Shown here: positions 58,343 through 64,000 of the stretch, in pieces
Numbering within the stretch: position 1 is the first letter of the stretch
Layout: each line of letters opens with the position of its first letter
Source: SIG307 sp964609025
GTDB taxonomy: Bacteria; Bacillota; Clostridia; Lachnospirales; Lachnospiraceae
Reading direction: 5' to 3'
DNA: 64,000 bases
Assembly: GCA_964609025.1 (NCBI GenBank)
Contig: CAZSQM010000001.1
Location: forward strand, 62,001 to 126,000
The notes under the pieces: model-generated
Seen by the model: only the letters and a program-made list of their open reading frames with translations
The model's database searches: none
Told to the model about the DNA's origin: nothing
Translations under genes and position numbers: made by a program

Positions 58343-59299
58343 ATGAGTTTTTATATCGCGGGAACCGGTATGTATGTGCCGGAACGCATTGTGACCAATG
58401 ATGAACTGGCAACAATGGTTGAAACAAACGATGAATGGATTAAACAGCGCGTCGGAATTTCGGAGCGCAGAATCAGTACGGAGGAGTGGACCTCCGAGAT
58501 GGCTTACAAAGCGGCCCTGCGCGCATTGGAGGACGCGGACTGCAAGCCGGAGGATTTGGATTATATCCTGACCGCAAGTGTAAGCGCAGAATGTGTTTCC
58601 CCTTCCACCGCCTGCATGGTACAGCACCTTTTGGGAGCTACCTGCCCGGCACTGGAAGTAAACGCGGCCTGTTCCGCTTTCCTTTTCCTGTTAGAAACCG
58701 CTGCCGGTCTTTTTGCCCGGGGCAGGGCAAAAAAGATTTTGGTAGTCGGCGCGGAGCGCTTAAGCGGAATTTTGGACTGGAGCGACCGCAGCACCTGTAT
58801 TATTTTCGGCGACGGTGCCGGAGCTGCCGTATTGAGCAATGCGCGGGACTGTTACCTTGACTCGGTCGTTACCGTTCACGGCGGCGACGACGTCATTAAA
58901 ATCCCGCACTTTACCGGCTGTTCTCCGTTTTTTACAAAGGAAAACGATTCCCCGTACATTCACATGCAGGGACAGGAAACCTTTAAATACGCCGTAAACG
59001 CTATCTGCGGCGATATCAATACCATTTTGGAGCAGAATCATCTGACCTTGGACGATATCAGCTATATCGTGCCGCATCAGGCAAACAAGCGTATCATTGA
59101 TTTTGCGGCAAAGCGCTTAAAGACCTCGGAAGAAAAGTTCTATGTAAACATCGACCGTTACGGAAATACTTCCAGTGCAAGTATTCCGATTGCTTTGGAT
59201 GAGTTAAACCGTTCCGGCAGGCTAAAGCGCGGCGATTATATCATTTTATGTGCGTTCGGCGGCGGTCTTGCCAATGCAGCCTGCCTGCTCCGCTGGTAA
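58343..59299 (+). CDS. fabH: 3-oxoacyl-ACP synthase III
   Basis: The 318-residue enzyme starts fatty-acid chains by joining acetyl-CoA (or a branched acyl-CoA) to malonyl-ACP. The catalytic Cys is in VNAACSAFL (about 111), His in PHQANKRI (about 245) and Asn in YGNTSSASIP (about 275). GGAGG fixes the ATG at 58343. It heads a seven-gene fatty-acid operon divergent from the ECF sigma operon. Confidence 0.95.
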   Translation: MSFYIAGTGMYVPERIVTNDELATMVETNDEWIKQRVGISERRISTEEWTSEMAYKAALRALEDADCKPEDLDYILTASVSAECVSPSTACMVQHLLGATCPALEVNAACSAFLFLLETAAGLFARGRAKKILVVGAERLSGILDWSDRSTCIIFGDGAGAAVLSNARDCYLDSVVTVHGGDDVIKIPHFTGCSPFFTKENDSPYIHMQGQETFKYAVNAICGDINTILEQNHLTLDDISYIVPHQANKRIIDFAAKRLKTSEEKFYVNIDRYGNTSSASIPIALDELNRSGRLKRGDYIILCAFGGGLANAACLLRW

Positions 59300-59331
59300 A
59301 CGCCGGCAGGAACAAACCGTTTCGCAAACAT

Positions 59332-59345
59332 CCGCCGAAAGGCGG
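59332..59345 (+). other. GNRA-capped hairpin between fabH and acpP
   Basis: CCGCC-GAAA-GGCGG is a perfect 5-bp stem with a GAAA tetraloop in the 134-base fabH-acpP spacer; a GGGAATGTTCCC inverted repeat follows. It may shape mRNA stability so that ACP is made in excess. No promoter was recognised in the spacer. Confidence 0.35.
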
Positions 59346-59433
59346 TCACACAGCCACAGTAAACAACGCCGCCCGGGAATGTTCCCGCAAGGCTTGTTCA
59401 TAAAAACTATTTTATTTAAAAGGAGATACCACT

Positions 59434-59661
59434 ATGTTAGAAAAAATCAAAGAAATTTTATCCACCAGCCTTTCCATTGACGCAGATTCCATTACGGAGG
59501 CAAGCAATTTTCAGGACGACCTTGGCATTGATTCTCTCGATATCGTTGAGTTATTAATGAACGTAGAGGAAGAATTCGGCGTTTCCATCGAGCCGGATCC
59601 GTCCATTGCTACCGTAGGCGACCTCATTGCAAAGATTGAGGAACTGAAAGGTCAGGAATAA
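59434..59661 (+). CDS. acpP: Acyl carrier protein
   Basis: The 75-residue acidic protein carries growing acyl chains on a phosphopantetheine attached to Ser in GIDSLDIVELLMNVEEEFG (about 36). Length and helix pattern are normal. AAAGGAG supports the start. Confidence 0.96.
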   Translation: MLEKIKEILSTSLSIDADSITEASNFQDDLGIDSLDIVELLMNVEEEFGVSIEPDPSIATVGDLIAKIEELKGQE

Positions 59662-59671
59662 GGGGACATCT

Positions 59672-60622
59672 ATGATTTCATCAAAAATTTGTGAATTGCT
59701 CGGCATTACCTACCCTGTGTTTCAGGGCGGTATGGCCTGGATTGCGGACGGAAAGCTTGCCGCTGCCGTTTCCGAGGCAGGCGGACTCGGTATTATTTCC
59801 GCAATGAACGCCGACGCAGACTATCTGCGGGAACAGATTAAAATCGCACGGTCCCTGACCGACAAGCCTTTCGGCGTGAACATTATGTTAATGAGTCCGC
59901 ACGCACCGGAGGTTGCAAAGGTTGTCGTAGAAGAAAAGGTTCCGGTTGTTACCACCGGCGCCGGAAGCCCTGCCGTTTACATGGAAGACTGGCTTGCTGC
60001 CGGGATTAAGGTCATTCCGGTGATTGCTTCCGTCGCTATGGCAAAGAAGATGGAACAGTGCGGTGCGACTGCGGTTGTGGCAGAGGGTCAGGAATCCGGC
60101 GGTCACATCGGCGAGCTGACTACGATTGCTTTAGTTCCGCAGGTATGCGACGCGGTTTCCATTCCGGTTCTGGCTGCCGGCGGCATTGCCGACGGACGCG
60201 GTATGGCCGCAGCTTTCTGCTTAGGCGCCTGCGGCGTACAGCTTGGCACCCGTTTTCTCGTTGCCAAGGAGTGTTCGGTTCACCAGAACTACAAGGACAT
60301 GGTATTAAAGGCAAACGATACCTCCACCACCACCACCGGCAGACGCTTCGGCGGAAACACCTGCCGCTGTATTAAAAACCCGTTCAGCCGGGGCTTCTTA
60401 AAGGCGGAATACGCCCCGGAGGCAACGGCCGAAAGTATTGCAGAGCTTGGCGTGGGCGCGCTCCGCAAGGCTGCCGTTGAGGGCGATACCAAGGACGGGT
60501 GCTTTCTTGCGGGACAGATTTCCGGTCTGGTAAAAAAGGAACAGACCGCCGCCGAAATCGTAACCGAGCTTGTAACAGAGTGTGAAGCTCTCCTGAAAGG
60601 AGTACACGCATGGGTAAAATAG
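59672..60622 (+). CDS. fabK: Enoyl-ACP reductase II (FabK)
   Basis: The 316-residue FMN protein reduces enoyl-ACP with NAD(P)H and replaces FabI in many Firmicutes. The nitronate-monooxygenase-like barrel is clear: PVFQGGMAWIADGKLAAAVSEAGGLG, FGVNIMLMSPHAPEV, VAEGQESGGHIGE and PVLAAGGIADGRG, with LGTRF binding FMN. It overlaps fabD by 13 bases. Confidence 0.94.
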   Translation: MISSKICELLGITYPVFQGGMAWIADGKLAAAVSEAGGLGIISAMNADADYLREQIKIARSLTDKPFGVNIMLMSPHAPEVAKVVVEEKVPVVTTGAGSPAVYMEDWLAAGIKVIPVIASVAMAKKMEQCGATAVVAEGQESGGHIGELTTIALVPQVCDAVSIPVLAAGGIADGRGMAAAFCLGACGVQLGTRFLVAKECSVHQNYKDMVLKANDTSTTTTGRRFGGNTCRCIKNPFSRGFLKAEYAPEATAESIAELGVGALRKAAVEGDTKDGCFLAGQISGLVKKEQTAAEIVTELVTECEALLKGVHAWVK

Positions 60623-61524
60623 CATTTTTATTTTCCGGTCAGGGTGCCCAGCATCCCGGCATGGGAAAAGACTTTTATGAAAAGGACGCACAGGTTGCCG
60701 CTTTATTCAACGAAGCGGAAAGTTTCCGTCCGGGCACCCTTACGCAGATGTTCGAGGGCGACGATACCGTCCTGCGCCAGACCGAAAACACACAGCCGTG
60801 TCTGTACCTTGCGGATTACGCTGCCGCTCTTGCGGCAAAAAATGCAGGGATTCCTGTGGATATGGCAGCCGGTTTCTCTCTCGGTGAAATCCCGGCGCTT
60901 GCTTTCGGCGGAGCTTACACTCCGTTGGCGGGCTTTCAGATTGCCTGCGCCCGTGGTCTGCTGATGGGCGAAGCCGCAAAAAAGGCGCCTGCCTCTATGG
61001 TTGCTGTCGTAAAGCTTCCGAACGAAACGGTGGAGGAGCTTTGCTCCCACTATCAGAAGGTGTACCCGGTCAATTATAACTGCACCGGACAGCTCGTTGT
61101 TTCCGGCAGTGCGGAAGAACTTCCGGCATTTTCCGAAGAAGTAAAGGCTGCGGGCGGCAGAGCGCTTCCGTTAAAGGTCGGCGGCGGTTTCCACTCTCCG
61201 TTTATGACCCCTGCCGCAGAACAGTTCGGAAAGACGCTTGCGGAGTTTTCCCTTACCGTGCCGTCCCTTCCGGTTTATGCAAACCTTACCGCTACGCCTT
61301 ACGCCGGCAGCGTGCGGGAAACCTTACAGGCACAAATCAACCATCCGGTCCTCTGGGAAAAGACCATTCTGGCAATGGCAGCCGAGGGCGTGGACACCTT
61401 CATTGAAACCGGCGTAGGCAATGTGTTACAAAAGTTAATTGACAAAATTGTTCCGGGCAGCCGTTCCTTTGCCGTGGAAACGATGGAACAGTTAGAAGCT
61501 GTACGTGCGGAGCTTTTGAAGTAA
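60610..61524 (+). CDS. fabD: Malonyl-CoA:ACP transacylase
   Basis: The 304-residue enzyme loads malonate onto ACP. FLFSGQGAQHPGMG opens the protein, the catalytic Ser is in GFSLGEIPAL (about 89), and the His region is GGGFHSPFM (about 198). The start lies in the last codons of fabK behind AAAGGAG. Confidence 0.95.
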   Translation: MGKIAFLFSGQGAQHPGMGKDFYEKDAQVAALFNEAESFRPGTLTQMFEGDDTVLRQTENTQPCLYLADYAAALAAKNAGIPVDMAAGFSLGEIPALAFGGAYTPLAGFQIACARGLLMGEAAKKAPASMVAVVKLPNETVEELCSHYQKVYPVNYNCTGQLVVSGSAEELPAFSEEVKAAGGRALPLKVGGGFHSPFMTPAAEQFGKTLAEFSLTVPSLPVYANLTATPYAGSVRETLQAQINHPVLWEKTILAMAAEGVDTFIETGVGNVLQKLIDKIVPGSRSFAVETMEQLEAVRAELLK

Positions 61525-61540
61525 TAAGGAGGAGGACGCT

Positions 61541-62275
61541 ATGTTAAAAAATAAGGTTGCCGTTGTGACCGGCGGCTCCCGCGGTATCGGTCGTGCGGTC
61601 TGTGCCGCATTCTGCAAAAACGGTGCAGACGTCGCTTTTCTCTATGCGGGAAACAAAGAAAAAGCGGCGCAGGCATTGGAAGAGCTTTCTGCTTTCGGTA
61701 CAAAGGTAAAAGCATATAAGTGCAATATTTCGGATTATAAAGAAACCGAAGCGGTCTTTAAGGAAATCCTTTCCGAGTTCGGTACGGTTGATATTCTTGT
61801 CAACAATGCCGGAATTACCCGCGACAAGCTTCTGCTCGGCATGAAACCGGAGGAGTTTACCGACGTGATCGACACAAACCTTGTGGGCGCTTACAATACG
61901 GTAAAACAGGTGTATCCGGTGATGATGAAGAAACGTTCCGGCAAAATTATCAACATTTCTTCCGTTTCCGGCATTATGGGAAACGCCGGACAGACCAACT
62001 ATTCCGCTTCCAAGGCAGGCTTAATCGGCTTCACGAAGTCGCTTGCCAAAGAGCTTGCACCTCGCGGCATCTGCTGTAACGCGGTTGCCCCGGGCTTTGT
62101 TTCCACCGACATGACAACTGCCTTTGCAGAAAATGAGGCCCTGCTTTCTGCGATTCCGTTAAAGCGTTTTGCCGCACCGGAAGAAATCGCGGAACTGGTA
62201 CTTTTTCTCTCCGGCGACAATGCAAATTATATCACCGGCGAAGTTATCCGCATCGACGGCGGACTCGCCATGTAG
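61541..62275 (+). CDS. fabG: 3-oxoacyl-ACP reductase
   Basis: The 244-residue short-chain dehydrogenase reduces 3-oxoacyl-ACP with NADPH. It has GGSRGIGRAV, NNAGITRDKLL, the Ser-Tyr-Lys triad (ISSVSG, YSASKAG) and APGFVSTDMT. AAGGAGGAGG supports the start. Confidence 0.96.
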   Translation: MLKNKVAVVTGGSRGIGRAVCAAFCKNGADVAFLYAGNKEKAAQALEELSAFGTKVKAYKCNISDYKETEAVFKEILSEFGTVDILVNNAGITRDKLLLGMKPEEFTDVIDTNLVGAYNTVKQVYPVMMKKRSGKIINISSVSGIMGNAGQTNYSASKAGLIGFTKSLAKELAPRGICCNAVAPGFVSTDMTTAFAENEALLSAIPLKRFAAPEEIAELVLFLSGDNANYITGEVIRIDGGLAM

Positions 62276-62284
62276 GAGGTATTC

Positions 62285-63508
62285 ATGAAAAGAGTAGTAG
62301 TAACTGGATTAGGCGCCGTTACCCCCATCGGAAATACGCTTCCCGAGTATTGGAACGGCTTAATTAACGGCGTAAACGGAATTGCGCCGATTACCTATTT
62401 TGACACCACCGACTCCAAGTGTAAACTGGCGGCAGAGATTAAGGGCTTCGACCCGCTCTCCTGCCTTGATAAAAATACGGTGAGAAAAACAGACCCGTAT
62501 GTACAGTACGCGCTTGCCTGCGCTCAGGAAGCAATGGCAGACAGCGGACTGGAGGGCACCGTAGACGGTATCGAGCTGGGCGTTTACTTCGGCTCCGGCG
62601 TCGGCGGCATCCAGACCACCTGCGAAAACCATGTAGGTCTGTTAGAGGGCGGTCCAAAGAAGGTCACGCCGCAGTTTGTTCCGAAGATGATTATCAATAT
62701 TGCTGCCGGACAGATTGCAATCCGCTTCAACGCACACGGAAACGCAATGTCCATGTCTACCGCATGCGCTACCGGAACCACCGCCATCGGCGAAGCTTAC
62801 CGTGCGATTAAGGACGGCTACCTTACCGCCGCAATCTGCGGAGGCTCGGAGGCTGCCATTACGCCGCTTTGCGTTGCGGGCTTTGTAAACTGTATGGCAC
62901 TTTCCCAGGCGGAAAATCCGGACGAGGCTTCCCTTCCGTTTGACAGCCGCCGCGCCGGCTTTGTTATCGGCGAGGGTGCCGCTGCTTTGATTTTAGAGGA
63001 ATATGAGCATGCCGTTGCAAGAGGCGCAAAGATTTACGCCGAGGTATGCGGCTACGGCGCTACCTGCGACGCCCATCACGTTACGGCTCCGGACCCGGAG
63101 GCGGTTTATACCGCAAAGGCAATCGAAAAGGCGCTGGAGGGCGTAGACTACCGCGCAGACGAGCTTTACATCAACGCCCACGGTACTGGCACCTCTTTAA
63201 ACGATACCACCGAAACAAAGGCCTTTAAGCTCGCTTTCGGCGAAGACGCAAAGAAAGTGAAAATCAGCTCCACCAAGTCCATGACGGGACATATGCTGGG
63301 TGCTGCGGGCGCTGCCGAGGCAATTGCCTGCGTTAAGGCACTGGAAACGGGAATTATCCCGCCGACGATTAACTTAACAAGCCCGGACCCTGCCTGCGAC
63401 TTGGACTATACGCCGTGCAAGGCGGTAAACCACACGGTTACAACCGCAATTTCCACTTCGCTCGGTTTCGGCGGACATAATGCCTGCGTTGCGTTTCGAA
63501 AGGTGTGA
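62285..63508 (+). CDS. fabF: 3-oxoacyl-ACP synthase II
   Basis: The 407-residue condensing enzyme elongates acyl-ACP. The Cys-His-His triad is in STACATGTTAIGEA (about 159), NAHGTGTSLNDTTE (about 299) and KSMTGHMLGAAGA (about 333). It overlaps the possible GTG start of fabZ. Confidence 0.96.
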   Translation: MKRVVVTGLGAVTPIGNTLPEYWNGLINGVNGIAPITYFDTTDSKCKLAAEIKGFDPLSCLDKNTVRKTDPYVQYALACAQEAMADSGLEGTVDGIELGVYFGSGVGGIQTTCENHVGLLEGGPKKVTPQFVPKMIINIAAGQIAIRFNAHGNAMSMSTACATGTTAIGEAYRAIKDGYLTAAICGGSEAAITPLCVAGFVNCMALSQAENPDEASLPFDSRRAGFVIGEGAAALILEEYEHAVARGAKIYAEVCGYGATCDAHHVTAPDPEAVYTAKAIEKALEGVDYRADELYINAHGTGTSLNDTTETKAFKLAFGEDAKKVKISSTKSMTGHMLGAAGAAEAIACVKALETGIIPPTINLTSPDPACDLDYTPCKAVNHTVTTAISTSLGFGGHNACVAFRKV

Positions 63509-63516
63509 CATACAGT

Positions 63517-63951
63517 ATGAATCAGGAAGAAATTAAAAAGATACTGCCGCACCGCGACCATATGCTGCTGATTGATGAGGCGACGGTTGTGGACGGCGTT
63601 TCCTACGGCAAAAAAACGATTACCGGCGAAGAGTTCTTCTTAAAGGGGCATTTTCCGGGCAATCCGATTGTACCGGGAGTGATTCTCTGCGAAATTCTTG
63701 CACAGTCCACCTGCGTACTGCTTGCGGATTCCGCCGAACAGGGAAACCTGACAACGCTCTTTACCGGACTGGAAAAGGTTCGCTTTAAAACTCCGGTAAA
63801 GCCGGGGGACGTCTTTGAAACCAAATGTGAGATTACCCGGCACAAGGGTCCGTTTTACTGGGCGAAGGGCAGCGGCTTTGTCGACGGAAAGCTCTGTGTC
63901 AGCGCCGAATTTTCCTTTGCCGTTTTCCCGGCAGACAAGGAGGAAGTATGA
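63517..63951 (+). CDS. fabZ: 3-hydroxyacyl-ACP dehydratase
   Basis: The 144-residue hot-dog protein removes water from 3-hydroxyacyl-ACP. ILPHRDHMLLID opens the protein and the active site is GHFPGNPIVPGVILCE (His about 48, Glu about 62). A GTG at 63505 overlapping fabF is an alternative start. Its stop overlaps the next gene's ATG (ATGA). Confidence 0.94.
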   Translation: MNQEEIKKILPHRDHMLLIDEATVVDGVSYGKKTITGEEFFLKGHFPGNPIVPGVILCEILAQSTCVLLADSAEQGNLTTLFTGLEKVRFKTPVKPGDVFETKCEITRHKGPFYWAKGSGFVDGKLCVSAEFSFAVFPADKEEV

Positions 63952-64000
63952 TTTTCGATAAATGGATTAAAGCCTTTTCGGGCGAGCGCCTTACCTGCTC
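63948..64000 (+). CDS. Start of the next fab-operon gene, cut by the window edge
   Basis: An ATG overlapping the fabZ stop follows GGAGG and opens MIFDKWIKAFSGERLTC before the window ends. In related bacteria acetyl-CoA carboxylase subunits often follow fabZ, but these residues do not identify one. Confidence 0.55.
   Translation, partial: MIFDKWIKAFSGERLTC

Noticed and set aside
1..64000. tRNA or rRNA genes, CRISPR arrays, transposases, prophage genes
   Set aside because: I looked on both strands and found no cloverleaf-like gene, no regular direct-repeat array and no recombinase.

Overview
The window looks like chromosomal DNA of an anaerobic, low-to-mid G+C Firmicute, most likely a gut Lachnospiraceae (Clostridia). 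This rests on an anaerobe's peroxide defence (PerR plus two rubrerythrins of opposite domain order), a clostridial FabK-type fatty-acid operon, the split GlgC/GlgD pair, a long Prs next to DnaD and DnaC-like helicase loaders, two GH43 glycosidases, strong Shine-Dalgarno sites and many TTGACA-17-TATAAT promoters. No genus is claimed.

Layout. 1-7.5 kb: a MarR-type regulator, the first bases of a gene on the left edge, a very large secreted protein (TSP3 calcium repeats, degenerate vWA domain) with two paralogous DUF5104-like lipoproteins and a broken copy of the large gene's 3' end, a palindromic mobile-like repeat, and an esterase whose promoter carries the same three-repeat operator as the MarR gene. 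7.5-14.2 kb: an XRE-HTH/FlhA-C fusion, GH43, a TetR operon (TetR, DUF1330, MBL hydrolase), reverse rubrerythrin, PerR and a MATE pump. 14.3-21.6 kb: DEAD-box helicase, M20 amidohydrolase, a barnase/barstar pair, and a CPBP-NatA-NatB operon. 21.9-31.4 kb: clpB, then a run of polysaccharide deacetylase, pth, mfd and a PrsA/SurA-like lipoprotein. 31.4-34.9 kb: an unusual promoter-leader-small-ORF-secreted-protein unit and an FtsX-type permease without an ATPase. 35-42.9 kb: glgC-glgD, murC, a DnaA-box cluster, dnaD, dnaC-like gene and prs. 43-49.7 kb: class A PBP, a preQ1-riboswitch-controlled queT, an EAL protein, a second GH43 and classical rubrerythrin. 49.7-56.7 kb: tRNA-Trp T-box and the complete trpEGDCFBA operon. 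56.7-64 kb: CYTH protein, ECF sigma/anti-sigma pair, and the divergent fabH-acpP-fabK-fabD-fabG-fabF-fabZ operon, cut by the right edge.

How parts work together. Several regulators can be tied to DNA sites by reading repeats at promoters: MarR to three promoters spread over 6.5 kb, TetR to its own promoter, and PerR to its own and the reverse rubrerythrin promoter. The DnaA-box cluster sits just upstream of the promoter of the helicase-loader genes. An ECF-like promoter faces fabH.

At least three small dispersed repeat families lie in intergenic gaps. One is a 110-bp palindrome inserted between the trp T-box terminator and trpE; partial copies occur at about 11.5, 17.4 and 31.6 kb. The most unusual items are the HTH-FlhA-C fusion, the MarR operator set, the dispersed repeat in the trp leader, the DnaA-box cluster, the barnase/barstar pair and the 31.6-32.4 kb leader unit. 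I saw no tRNA, rRNA, CRISPR array, transposase or phage gene.
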